From Phycisphaerae bacterium (GTDB lineage: Bacteria > Planctomycetota > Phycisphaerae > UBA1845 > UTPLA1), in the NCBI GenBank assembly GCA_023150615.1, contig JAKLKO010000016.1, forward strand, positions 1 through 64,000: a DNA stretch of 64,000 nucleotides, in the 5' to 3' direction. Within the stretch, counting starts at the first letter, position 1. The number at the start of each line of letters is the position of its first letter. The translations under genes were made by a program, and so were the position numbers. This document shows, in pieces, positions 27,692-36,244 of the stretch. Under the pieces are notes generated by a model. The model ran no database searches. It saw only the letters and a program-made list of their open reading frames with translations, and was not told where the DNA came from.

Positions 27692-27721
27692 ATTCTAGTC
27701 CCTCGCGGCGCGGACGGTCAA
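27692..27721 (-). promoter_or_regulatory. Promoter between lspA and the 44-codon ORF
   Basis: On the minus strand TTGACC is followed after 18 nt by TAGAAT. The TGA inside the -35 hexamer is the lspA stop codon. It would drive the small ORF at 27667 and perhaps lat and the dehydrogenase beyond it. Confidence 0.6.
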
Positions 27722-28455
27722 TCCGCCGGCGCGGGCTCGTCGAGGCCTTCGGCGTACCGGTGTTCCAGCCAGAAGTTGAGCAGCAGGACCGCCACGCCGA
27801 CGACCAGCAGTGCATCGGCGACGTTGAAGATCCACGGCCAGATCGAGTGTCCCGCGACCTTCGCCTGGATCTTGATGAAGTCGCGAACGACGGGCCGGTG
27901 ACCGGCGATGACGTCCGGCGTCCGCAGGTGCGGTCGCGGATTGCGGCCGGTCTTGAAGTCGCCGACGACGACGGTGTATTCGCCCTCGTCGATGAGCTTG
28001 CCGATGTGGCGTACGCCCGACGTCGTGTCGTAGACGACGTACGCGCTCTCCATTGTGCGGTCGTAGAGATTCCCGAGCGCGCCGGCCAGGACGCAGCCAA
28101 GGCCGAAGTGAATCCAGCGATGCGCCGGCGTGGAATGGCAGAACAGATACAGCACGAACATCAGGGCGAGCACCGAGGCCCCGATGAAGATCGGCGCGAA
28201 GCCCGCCCCCATGCCGAAGAGCGCGCCCGGATTGAGCGAAAGCTGAAAGTCCAGCACGTCCTTGACGATCGTGCGCGGCGACTCGGGCGTGAGCGTCGAG
28301 AAGGCCCACTCCTTGCTCCACAGATCGAGCGCCAGGCCGATCGCCGCCACGAGCCACAGCCGCGCGTGGCTGGCGCCGTCGCGGACCGCGCTGCGCTCCG
28401 CACGCGGGGTCGCAGCGCGGGCGGCGAAGGCCTCACCGTGTGCGATGCGGGACAT
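27718..28455 (-). CDS. lspA: Lipoprotein signal peptidase, extended
   Basis: A 245-residue type II signal peptidase that cleaves prolipoproteins in the inner membrane. Four hydrophobic helices are visible, with LNPGALFGMG, the catalytic aspartates in GNLYDR (D132) and FNVADA (D214). The usual protein is about 160 residues and its two aspartates are about 20 apart; here they are 82 apart because of an inserted polar stretch (about 140-205) on the outer face, and there is an extra N-terminal tail. GAGG precedes the ATG. It lies 84 nt downstream of the DksA-like gene on the same strand. Confidence 0.9.
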   Translation of the reverse strand: MSRIAHGEAFAARAATPRAERSAVRDGASHARLWLVAAIGLALDLWSKEWAFSTLTPESPRTIVKDVLDFQLSLNPGALFGMGAGFAPIFIGASVLALMFVLYLFCHSTPAHRWIHFGLGCVLAGALGNLYDRTMESAYVVYDTTSGVRHIGKLIDEGEYTVVVGDFKTGRNPRPHLRTPDVIAGHRPVVRDFIKIQAKVAGHSIWPWIFNVADALLVVGVAVLLLNFWLEHRYAEGLDEPAPAD

Positions 28456-28539
28456 GCATTCCTCGTCGACCGTGTGACCTCGCGCGACGTCCTGGTCTAT
28501 CGGCAGTCGATTGCGCCGACGCGAGCGGCCCCGCGCCGC

Positions 28540-29109
28540 CTAGGCCCAGCGCTTTTTCGGACGACCCTGTTGCTCTTCCAGGCGACGCACGTGGGCGATG
28601 CAGAATCGTGCCCACGGCTGCGCGCGAAGTCGGGCGCGGCTGATCGGACGGCGCGTCGCCTCACAGATACCGTACGTGCCGGCGTCGATACGCGCCAGCG
28701 CCGCGTCGATCTCCGCGAGGATCTGCTGCTGGTTCTGGATCAGGCCCAGCGTGAATTCCTGCTCGTAATTGTCCGTGCCGACGTCGGCCATGTGCATCGG
28801 GACCTTCGACAGGTCGCCCGATGCGTCCTGCCGGTTGCTGCCCAGCGCCTCGGCCGACATGCGACTGACGTCGCCGCCGAGTTCGCGGCGCTTCGAAATC
28901 AGTAATGCGCGGAAGGACTCCAGTTCCTCCGGCGTCAGTGGCGTCTGCGTCAACACCGGAGCGGAGCCGTCCGCGGCATCGTCCGCCTCGTCCGTCGGCG
29001 GCCCGCCCGCTTGCGGCGCCAACCGCCCGTTGCCGTTCGCCCCCGGTCGAGCGCGGCCGGGTCGATCGCGATCCTCGCGTCCGTTCGACGCGCCGTTTGG
29101 CGATTTCAC
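28540..29109 (-). CDS. DksA/TraR-like protein with degenerate zinc finger
   Basis: A 189-residue DksA/TraR-family protein, a group that binds RNA polymerase through the secondary channel. The coiled-coil part runs from LTPEELESFRALLISKRREL to IDAALARIDAGTYGICE. The C-terminal finger, normally C-x2-C...C-x2-C, reads CEAT...CIAH, losing the second and fourth cysteines. About 55 charged, disordered residues precede the fold. The start is a GTG preceded by AAGGAGAAGG, a much better site than the longer in-frame alternative. Regulatory function is likely but targets are unknown. Confidence 0.75.
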   Translation of the reverse strand: MKSPNGASNGREDRDRPGRARPGANGNGRLAPQAGGPPTDEADDAADGSAPVLTQTPLTPEELESFRALLISKRRELGGDVSRMSAEALGSNRQDASGDLSKVPMHMADVGTDNYEQEFTLGLIQNQQQILAEIDAALARIDAGTYGICEATRRPISRARLRAQPWARFCIAHVRRLEEQQGRPKKRWA

Positions 29110-29272
29110 GTCTTTCCCTTCTCCTTGTGATCGACCACTAGCCCGGTGCGACCCGTCGCGAGCCGATCCCCTCGCAGGGCTGGACCGGCCGGCCGGTCGA
29201 AACATGCGATGCTACCGGGCACCGAAGCGCCTTGCAACCCGCCGCGCTGCGCCTGCGGCGGCGTGTTCGGAC

Positions 29273-29497
29273 TCAATCGTCCTCTCTCGCGTCCCGATAC
29301 TCATCGAGCCAGGCCATCTGGATCGCCTCGAGCTTCGCCTCGTTCGAGGTCTTGGGATCATCGGCGAAATCCGGCAGTGCGAGCACCCACTCCCGCAGAT
29401 CGGTGAATCGAACCGTCAGCGGGTCGAGGTCCGGACGCTGCTCGTGAAGCAGGATGGCGATGTCCTGCGAGTCGGTCCACTTGAGTTTGCGGCCCAT
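29273..29497 (-). CDS. iscX: IscX, iron-sulfur assembly accessory protein
   Basis: A 74-residue acidic protein matching IscX (YfhJ): LKWTDSQDIAILL, PDLDPLTVRFTDLREWV and the MAWLDEYRD end are diagnostic. IscX binds the cysteine desulfurase IscS and iron and tunes Fe-S cluster assembly. It carries about 8 more residues than the enterobacterial protein, at its C-terminus. AGGAG precedes the ATG. In other bacteria it closes the isc operon, but no isc genes are near here, so it is isolated. Confidence 0.85.
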   Translation of the reverse strand: MGRKLKWTDSQDIAILLHEQRPDLDPLTVRFTDLREWVLALPDFADDPKTSNEAKLEAIQMAWLDEYRDAREDD

Positions 29498-29585
29498 CGT
29501 TCGACTCCTGTGTCGATGCGTTCGCCGGGACTGTAGCCGCCGCGCGGCCGACTGCCCACCGGTTTCCGCGCATCGCGCGGCGGAC

Positions 29586-30869
29586 TCAGTACAGCGGATT
29601 GATGACCAGCCCGGTCGCCAGCTTCGGATAAAAGTACGTTGTCTTCTGCGGCATCAGCTCGCCGGCCGAGCACACATCCCGCAGCTCGGCCATCGTGCAG
29701 GGCTGCATTACGAAGGCCGGTCCGCGCGATTGCTTCGCCTCGGCGATCGCATCGGCCAGCGGCTTGACGTAGTGGATCGTCGGGGGCGTGCCGCTGCCGA
29801 GCCGACGCGTCACGATCTCGTCGATGACGTAGCGATGGAGGATGGCGTAGCTCAGCCGCCGCCATGCCGGCGCGCGTTGCGGTTCGATTGAAGCGAGCAC
29901 GTCGGCGTCGCGCGGCTTCAGGATGGCGAAGCGCCCGGCCTCGCCGTCGAACAGTCCGATCGCCTGCGGGCCGGCCTCCGGCAGCCGCGCGGCGAACTCC
30001 CCCGCGTCGCGCGCCTCGACCGAGCGCCATTCGAAACGGTCGCGCAGCGCCTCGGCCAGCGCGTCCGTCACCCCCGGCCGATCGACCAGCACGCGGTGCG
30101 TCGGCAGGATGATCGCGCCGAGATCCTCCATCGAGACGAACACGGCCAGCACGAATTGCGCAGGTTCGTCCGCCGCCAGCGGCCCGCGCTGTGCCGCCAC
30201 TTCGTTGCGGTAGTTCAGCGCCGTTCCGTAGCGGTGGTGGCCATCGGCGATGAAGACCGGCCGCGGCTGCAGTTGCATTTGGACCTGCCGGATGGCCTGC
30301 GGATCGCGGACGATCCAGAGCCGGTTCTCGACGGCCTCGGCGGTGGCGATGACGTCCGGCGATCGCGAGACGCACGCATCGAGCGTGCGACTGGTCGTGT
30401 GATCGGGATCGGGATACAGCCCGAAGATTGGCGAGAGATTGCAGCGCGTCGCGCGCATGAGCTTGAGCCGATCTTCTTTCGGGCCACCGAAGGTCTGCTC
30501 GTGCGGAAAGACCTTGCCCGTGCCGAATTCCTCGAGCCGAAGCCGCGCGAAGAACATCTTCCGCACGTAACGGCGTCCGCCGACGTCGAAGTGCTGGTGA
30601 TAGACATACAGCGCCGGCACGTCGTCCTGAACCAGCGTGCCATCCGATCGCCACGTCTCGAACAGCCGGGCCGCCGCCTCGTACGCGCGGTCCGGACCGG
30701 CCTGCTTCGGCGGCGTGTGGGGCAAATCGATCGCAACGATGTTCCGCGGATTCGCGACGAGCAGCGCGGACTTCTCGGGCGCATCGAGGATGTCGTACGG
30801 CGGGGCGATGAGCGTGCTCTGGTCTGCCTGGGGATAGCGGATCGCGCGGAACGGGTGAATCTCGGCCAC
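29586..30869 (-). CDS. DUF1015 family protein
   Basis: A 427-residue DUF1015 protein (COG4198), a widespread family of unknown function. The family strings are FRAIRYPQ at the start, IAPPYDIL, FPHEQTFGGPKEDRLKL, and FIADGHHRYGTAL, with the histidine pair likely to be in an active or binding site. The C-terminal LMPQKTTYFYPKLATGL is also conserved. The start is a GTG after AGGAGG; no ATG fits better. It is last in a minus-strand series with the SGNH hydrolase and glycosyltransferases, 44 nt behind the former, so co-transcription is possible. Confidence 0.85.
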   Translation of the reverse strand: MAEIHPFRAIRYPQADQSTLIAPPYDILDAPEKSALLVANPRNIVAIDLPHTPPKQAGPDRAYEAAARLFETWRSDGTLVQDDVPALYVYHQHFDVGGRRYVRKMFFARLRLEEFGTGKVFPHEQTFGGPKEDRLKLMRATRCNLSPIFGLYPDPDHTTSRTLDACVSRSPDVIATAEAVENRLWIVRDPQAIRQVQMQLQPRPVFIADGHHRYGTALNYRNEVAAQRGPLAADEPAQFVLAVFVSMEDLGAIILPTHRVLVDRPGVTDALAEALRDRFEWRSVEARDAGEFAARLPEAGPQAIGLFDGEAGRFAILKPRDADVLASIEPQRAPAWRRLSYAILHRYVIDEIVTRRLGSGTPPTIHYVKPLADAIAEAKQSRGPAFVMQPCTMAELRDVCSAGELMPQKTTYFYPKLATGLVINPLY

Positions 30870-30913
30870 GGGTTCCTCCTGCGCTCAGGCGCGGGGCGGC
30901 GCCGTCAGCGGGC

Positions 30914-32389
30914 TCATGATCGCGCGGCGGTGTCCAGCTGTCCAGAATCGGCGGGGGCCGATGCGCCCGCCGGGGCGCGGAGCGGGAGAATGCGCATGTC
31001 GATCAGACGCGCGCGGATCTCGGTTGCAACGACGTCATGGCCGATCGGCGTCCAGTGCTGGTCGTAGCTGTAGTAGAGCTGCCGGCCGGCGGCCGTCTCG
31101 CGCCGCAGGGCGCCGGTGAGGCTGATGAACGCGACGTCGTCGCGCTCGCACCGGTCGCGGACGACATCTTCGATCGCGCCGAGGCCGTCGCGGAGCCGCG
31201 CAACGAACTCGCCGCCCGTCGGTATCGATCGCCTGGATCGCACGGCGACGAAGTCACGGACTTTGTCGATCGGCAGACGGTCGATGACCAGCGGCACGAC
31301 CACGCGGGCCTTCACGGGTGCGTACACGACGACCAGCCGCGCGCCGGCGGCGCGGCACTCCTCGCGCACGTCGGCGAGCACCTGCCGCGCGACCTGCCAC
31401 GACCGCGAGGCGGCGTACTCCTCCGCGGTGATGAACAGATCGTTGAGCTGCTTGGCCGCGAAGGCGTAGTAGCGCGGCCGCTCGCCACCGCGGATCTCGA
31501 TCGGCAGCCACGAGAGCCGATCTCGAAGCTCATCGGTCGGCGTCGCGTTCAGCCCGGCCATGATGCGGACGATCCCGCGCTCGAGTGCGACCAGCAGCGG
31601 CGACGAGCGGAGGATCGTCTTGAGGCCGATCGTGGGCACCTCCGTTGCCGTCTCCGTCGCGCGAAAATCGTTGCCCTCGTAGAGCAGCAGCAGCACGACG
31701 CGCGGCCGGCATCCAAGCCCGACGGTTCGCAGCGCCGCCAGCGACCGGGCCGGGGAATAGCCCGACATGCCGAAGTTGCCTGCCGCGGCTCCCGTGAGCC
31801 GCTCCAGCCGTGCAGGCCACGTCTGGTCGTCCGAGACTCGCGAACCTTCGGTGAACGAATCGCCGAGCGCGATCAGGTCGTATTCGTCGCGGTTTTGCGG
31901 GTTTCGGAATCCAAATCGATCGGTGGTCAGCGTGCAGCGGACGACGCCGTAGCCGGGACCCGCGTTCGGATACACAATCCCCGGCGCGGGCACGTCATCG
32001 TGCTCGGTCCGAAGCGTCAGCCCGGGCGCGCGATGGTACGCCGCCGCGTCAAGCACGTAGTTGGGCGGCATCAGCCATCGCATGACAACGTCCGCCGGAA
32101 CGAATGCCAGCAAGATCGCCGCGAAGACCAGGAGCAGCCGCAGCGCCCGTCGTCGCAGGCGCGCGGCGTCGCCGGCCGACGCGACGTAGAGCACGACCGG
32201 CGTCGCGATGAGCAGGCCGAGCAGCCAGTAGAAATGCGAGCGCGAGTAACGCCCGAGCAGGACCGGTTGCTCGCGGGCGATCAGCTCGAAGACGTTGCTC
32301 GGAACGGCCCAGGCAACGGCCTGCGCAACCAGCAGCCCGAGCGCGATCCAGCGCGTCATGTTACGGGATGTGACAGCGACGGACGGCAT
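30914..32389 (-). CDS. Membrane-anchored SGNH hydrolase-like protein
   Basis: A protein of about 491 residues with three N-terminal hydrophobic segments and a large SGNH/AlgX-like domain outside the membrane. Catalytic blocks are readable: ALGDSFTEG (block I serine), NFGMSGYSP, LLLYEGNDF (block III asparagine) and DQHWTPIGHD (block V aspartate and histidine). Such proteins acetylate or deacetylate surface polysaccharides. It follows two glycosyltransferase genes on the same strand, which fits polysaccharide modification. The start is uncertain: GTG at 32428, ATG at 32389 or ATG at 32359 all lack a clear ribosome site. Confidence 0.7.
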   Translation of the reverse strand: MPSVAVTSRNMTRWIALGLLVAQAVAWAVPSNVFELIAREQPVLLGRYSRSHFYWLLGLLIATPVVLYVASAGDAARLRRRALRLLLVFAAILLAFVPADVVMRWLMPPNYVLDAAAYHRAPGLTLRTEHDDVPAPGIVYPNAGPGYGVVRCTLTTDRFGFRNPQNRDEYDLIALGDSFTEGSRVSDDQTWPARLERLTGAAAGNFGMSGYSPARSLAALRTVGLGCRPRVVLLLLYEGNDFRATETATEVPTIGLKTILRSSPLLVALERGIVRIMAGLNATPTDELRDRLSWLPIEIRGGERPRYYAFAAKQLNDLFITAEEYAASRSWQVARQVLADVREECRAAGARLVVVYAPVKARVVVPLVIDRLPIDKVRDFVAVRSRRSIPTGGEFVARLRDGLGAIEDVVRDRCERDDVAFISLTGALRRETAAGRQLYYSYDQHWTPIGHDVVATEIRARLIDMRILPLRAPAGASAPADSGQLDTAARS

Positions 32390-32431
32390 CGCTCGTTCAG
32401 CGGCCGGTCCAAACCGACCGCGCGGCACACC

Positions 32432-33214
32432 CTACCGACCCGTCGGCCGTTGCGGCAAGCCGCGATGCTTGAGCACGAATCTGAGGAAGCTGCGCAGGTG
32501 GTGCCACCCGTGTCGACCGAATGGTACGGCGCTGCGCCGCTGGTGGGCATGGATGCACTCAACCTCGGGGCAATACACGACGCGCCGCCCGCGCCGCCAC
32601 GTCTCCAGGCAGAGATCGACGTCCTCGAAATAGAGAAAGTACCGCGGGTCGAAGATGCGACCGTGTTGGACGTCGCTTCGCCGGATGAACAGCGCGCCGC
32701 CGAAGCCCCAGTCCACGTCCCGCGGCGCGGACAGGTCGACGTCTTCGTAGTGATAGCGGCGGAAGAACGCCGGTCGAATCCCCAGCGCGCGGAGCGGCGA
32801 GCGCGCGTAGATCGCCACGGGCCAGGTGTAGAACCGCCGCGCCGAAAGCTGCACGCGGCCGTCGGGGTACCGCAGTCGCGGCAGAAGCACGCCGGCTTCG
32901 GTGTGTTCGCTCAGGTACCGCCGCGCGGCCGAAAGCGCGCCGGGCGTGACGCGCAGGTCCGGATTGGCCACGAGCAGCAGGTCGCCGCGCGATTCGGCGT
33001 ACGCGGCATTGATCCCGGCGGCGTAGCCGGCGTTCGCGCGGTCGATGATCCGTGCGATCGGCCGCGCACCACACGGCAGATCGATCTTCTGCTCCGGCGA
33101 GTGATTGACGATCACGACCTCGAGCGGCTCGTCCGGCGGATGCGCGATCAGCGACTCGACCAGACCGGCCGTCTCCCCCGCGCAGCGATAGCTGACGCTC
33201 AGGACGCTGATCAT
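32432..33214 (-). CDS. Family 2 glycosyltransferase
   Basis: A 260-residue GT2 (GT-A fold) enzyme without membrane helices. It opens with ISVLSVSYRCAGETAGLVESL, has a DRANAGYAAGINAAY nucleotide-site string, VANPDLRV as the DxD-equivalent, and FLYFEDVDLCLETWRRG near the acceptor site, the pattern of rhamnosyltransferase-like GT2 proteins. The ATG overlaps the stop of the preceding glycosyltransferase (ATGA), so both are translated together. Donor and acceptor are unknown. Confidence 0.85.
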   Translation of the reverse strand: MISVLSVSYRCAGETAGLVESLIAHPPDEPLEVVIVNHSPEQKIDLPCGARPIARIIDRANAGYAAGINAAYAESRGDLLLVANPDLRVTPGALSAARRYLSEHTEAGVLLPRLRYPDGRVQLSARRFYTWPVAIYARSPLRALGIRPAFFRRYHYEDVDLSAPRDVDWGFGGALFIRRSDVQHGRIFDPRYFLYFEDVDLCLETWRRGRRVVYCPEVECIHAHQRRSAVPFGRHGWHHLRSFLRFVLKHRGLPQRPTGR

Positions 33215-34215
33215 GGTTCGGTCGCGCGGCCGAGCAGCCGTCGCAATCGCGGCCGCACGATGAGGTCCCACCAGTCGTGCGTCATGCGATCGTTGATTTC
33301 GGCGTCCGAGATCCGTGCGAGGGCGTGCACGATCTCGCGCTTGCGTCGAATGGCCGCGCGGCTTCGCAGCGCCGCCCACTTGCCCGCGAGAAACGCGCGC
33401 GCCCTGCCGTGGCCGATCTCCGCCGCGAACTGCAGCAAGAGAAACGCCAGATGCGCGGCGGCGTGCTTTCGTCGCAGCGCCGGCGACAGCAGCGACCACC
33501 AGACGATTTCCGCGTTTCGCGCCGAGTGAAAGTGCATCGTCCAGCCGCGCGGATCGTACGAAGCGCTCAGGTGATGATAGCAGATCGAATCGGCCGCGAG
33601 CACGCAGCGCCATCCGGCCCAGTTCAGCCGGAAGCCGAGTTCGACGTCCTCGTAGTAGCTCACGAGCGCTTCATCGAGTCCGCCGACCTGCTCGATCGCC
33701 GCGCGGCGGTAGAACGCCGATGCCCCGCAGGCCGAAAACGTCCGCGCGTCGATCGACCGGGCCGCATCCACCGGCCGGCCGTGCAGTCGCTTCATCGCGC
33801 CGCCGGCGACGGTGTACGCGTCGCCCGCCGAGTCGATGCGGTGCGGCGGCTCGGCCAGGAGCACGAGCGACGCGACCGCGCCGACGTCGGACTGCTCGAA
33901 CGGACGAAGCGCGGCGCTCAGCCAGTTCCGATCGACATGCGTGTCGTTGTTGAGCAGCGCGACGAACGGCGTCGTCGCGGCGGCCAGGCCCATGTTGCAT
34001 GCGCCGGCGAAGCCCAGGTTCTTCGGGGTTGTAAGTAGCGTGGCGTCGGGACGTGTTTCGCGGACGAATCGCACGCTGTCGTCGGTGGATCCATCATCGA
34101 CGACGATGATGCGGAAGTCGTCGCGCGACTGCGCCGCCAGCGAATCGAGCAGCCGCGGCAGGAAACGCCTGCCGTTGTAGTTCGGGATGACAACGGTGGC
34201 GGTGGACTCGGCCAT
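33211..34215 (-). CDS. Family 2 glycosyltransferase
   Basis: A 334-residue GT2 enzyme: VVIPNYNGRRFLPRLLDSL, IVVDDGSTDDSV, NLGFAGACNMGL, LLNNDTHVDRNWL and SYYEDVELGFRLNWAG are all classical. The C-terminal 100 residues are basic and helical. It is related to its downstream neighbour and overlaps it by four bases. No strong ribosome site precedes the ATG, and the gap to the upstream lipoprotein gene is 95 nt, so a separate promoter is possible. Confidence 0.87.
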   Translation of the reverse strand: MAESTATVVIPNYNGRRFLPRLLDSLAAQSRDDFRIIVVDDGSTDDSVRFVRETRPDATLLTTPKNLGFAGACNMGLAAATTPFVALLNNDTHVDRNWLSAALRPFEQSDVGAVASLVLLAEPPHRIDSAGDAYTVAGGAMKRLHGRPVDAARSIDARTFSACGASAFYRRAAIEQVGGLDEALVSYYEDVELGFRLNWAGWRCVLAADSICYHHLSASYDPRGWTMHFHSARNAEIVWWSLLSPALRRKHAAAHLAFLLLQFAAEIGHGRARAFLAGKWAALRSRAAIRRKREIVHALARISDAEINDRMTHDWWDLIVRPRLRRLLGRATEP

Positions 34216-34310
34216 CGACGGTTCGCAAGCGACGCGCGCCGCGCCGGCGCGTGAGTTCGCAGCGGCGCGGTTGTAGCACGTGGACCGTTTCGCCGTCCAG
34301 CCGCGCCGAC

Positions 34311-35750
34311 CTAGGGCGTCGACGGCTGCGTCGTCGCCGCCGGCCTGCCGGGCTCGGTCAACCAGCCATCGACCACGTCTGCGGGCCAGTCGCGGCTGAT
34401 GACGCGCTGCGTCTTGCCGGACCGCACGACGATCGCAGCGCGGTGTTCGCTTCCGCCTTCCGCGCCCAGCGGAACGGCGTAGCAGACCTCGTCGCGGCCC
34501 TTCCAGACCGCAAGCAGCCGCGTCTGGCCCTTCGGATCGGGGTCCTTGACCAGCTCCGTCGACTCGCCCGTCGCCAGATCTTGCATCGTCACGCGACCCG
34601 CATTGCCGTACAGCAGCACGCGCCGCCCGTCCGGGTTGACTTCGAACAGCGGCGCGTTCTCGGAGAACTCCGCGTCGAAGTCCCGCGCGAGCAGCCGCAC
34701 GACCGTCGCGCTCATCCGCGGATCGAGGGCGAACAATCCCGCCCGCTGCGGCATGTCGCGCGGCGTCGCCGGCAGCGTCAGCTCGTACGACGAGAAGACG
34801 ATCCGGCCATCGGCCAGCCAGCGCACCGCCGAGAACTGGTTGAAAAGCACGCCCGCGCGGTCCTCGCACCGCGGATCCCCGGTCAGCAGCGCGCCCGACG
34901 CGTCCGCTACCTCGGCCGTCGCCACCGCGCCGAGCAGGACCGTGCGGTCCTCGTCGCCCGGCGAGATCGGGCAGTAGATGAACGCGATCGAACGGCTGTC
35001 CGGGCTCCAGTCGTGCTCGATCGACACCCGCGACGCGACGTGCAGCGGCGCGCCGCGCCCGTCCGCCGACAGCGCGATCAGTGACAAGTTCACGTCCTTG
35101 TCCGGGCGATCGCCCCGCAGAACGGACACGAGCCGGCCGTTCGGCGCGACGTGCGGCGCGCGGAGCTGATCCAGCGACTTGAGCAGCGTCGGTCCGGCGC
35201 GGACCGAATCGCCGTCGACGTCAAAGACCTGCATCGTCCAAACGGACACGGTGAGCGACGCGAGGTCTTTCCACATCTTGTCGCCGACGTGCCGGCGCAC
35301 GTCGTCGCCCATGTGATCGCGGACGTACATCAGCGCGCCCTCCTGAATGCCGCCCGACACCGGCGGCGTGTAGCGCGGCTTGAACTGTTCCCACGGGCCG
35401 TCGTGCTTCATCGCCTGGTCATGAAGCTGCTGCGCCGCGACGAGCGTCGCCTCGCGCTCCGATTTGGACAGGATCGGCTCGATCTCCGCCCAGGACTTCG
35501 CCTCGATCCCATGCAGGCAGGCGATCCGCCGGCCGTCCGGGAACCACGCGACGGCCGCCGCGTTGGGTAGTCGGACCGGCGACAGCGTGCCGTCGGACGT
35601 GCAGAACCGCAGTCCGTCGGCGGCGACCACCGCCGCGCGAGAGCCGTCTGGCGACCAGACGATCCGCTTCTCGGGGATGCAGCCGATCAGCGCGGCGGCG
35701 CCGACGACGAACAACGACATCCCGGCCATTCGATTGCTTCGCGATTTCAT
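34311..35750 (-). CDS. Beta-propeller-like lipoprotein in the ECF operon
   Basis: A 479-residue predicted lipoprotein with lipobox ALIGC at cysteine 24. Repeats of the TolB/WD type are visible: IVWSPDGSRAAVVAADG, AVAWFPDGRRIACLHG, EHDWSPDSRSIAFIY, VRWLADGRIVFSSYE and FEVNPDGRRVLLYG, suggesting a six- or seven-bladed propeller. The ATG overlaps the stop of the anti-sigma-like gene, so the protein is made with the sigma/anti-sigma pair and may sense or act in the envelope for that system. AAGG precedes the start. Confidence 0.7.
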   Translation of the reverse strand: MKSRSNRMAGMSLFVVGAAALIGCIPEKRIVWSPDGSRAAVVAADGLRFCTSDGTLSPVRLPNAAAVAWFPDGRRIACLHGIEAKSWAEIEPILSKSEREATLVAAQQLHDQAMKHDGPWEQFKPRYTPPVSGGIQEGALMYVRDHMGDDVRRHVGDKMWKDLASLTVSVWTMQVFDVDGDSVRAGPTLLKSLDQLRAPHVAPNGRLVSVLRGDRPDKDVNLSLIALSADGRGAPLHVASRVSIEHDWSPDSRSIAFIYCPISPGDEDRTVLLGAVATAEVADASGALLTGDPRCEDRAGVLFNQFSAVRWLADGRIVFSSYELTLPATPRDMPQRAGLFALDPRMSATVVRLLARDFDAEFSENAPLFEVNPDGRRVLLYGNAGRVTMQDLATGESTELVKDPDPKGQTRLLAVWKGRDEVCYAVPLGAEGGSEHRAAIVVRSGKTQRVISRDWPADVVDGWLTEPGRPAATTQPSTP

Positions 35751-36244
35751 AGGGCACCTTTCGTTTGCGGAATTTCCAACGGGGACGTCCAGCGGATCGT
35801 CCGAGTTTCGCCAGCGCGCGAATCGCGCGGCGGATTGAGTTCATCGATGTCCACGCGCCAGATGGAGCGCGAGCCGCCATTCGCTGACGCGAAGGCGATC
35901 CGTTCGCCCGATGGCGCTTCGGCCTGGGGCATCGATCGCGTGCCGACAAGCACGCCGATCAGCAGGCACGCCGCCATCGCGACGGCTGTCCGCACGCGCA
36001 CCAGCGGGATCCTGCCGGCTGACGCGATGCGCCGGCGCGGGAATGGCGCCAGTTCGACGGCCGCCGAGTCGCCAACGGTCTTGAGCGCCCGCGCGGCCGT
36101 CTGGCCGATCGATACCAGTTGTTCGAGTTCGGCGCGTTCGGCGGGCCGTTCGCGAACGTAGGCGTCGAGCAGTTCAACCGCGTCGGGCGAGAGCTGATCG
36201 AGCGCCCGATCGAGCATCAGCCGGCGAAGGGTCTCAGGTCTCAT
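35747..36244 (-). CDS. Probable membrane anti-sigma factor
   Basis: A 165-residue protein with a short N-terminal cytoplasmic domain, one transmembrane helix (about 86-102) and an outer part containing a strand-like RIAFASANGGSRSIWRVDIDEL. It lacks the zinc-binding HxxxCxxC of ZAS anti-sigma factors. It is called anti-sigma because its start lies inside the ECF sigma gene (11-base overlap) and its topology fits. GGGAG precedes the ATG. The outer segment resembles one blade of the neighbouring propeller protein, so the two may interact. Confidence 0.55.
   Translation of the reverse strand: MRPETLRRLMLDRALDQLSPDAVELLDAYVRERPAERAELEQLVSIGQTAARALKTVGDSAAVELAPFPRRRIASAGRIPLVRVRTAVAMAACLLIGVLVGTRSMPQAEAPSGERIAFASANGGSRSIWRVDIDELNPPRDSRAGETRTIRWTSPLEIPQTKGAL

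Noticed and set aside
31037-33529. An 830-codon plus-strand frame
   Set aside because: It spans two real minus-strand genes (SGNH protein and glycosyltransferase) and has no domain or ribosome site.
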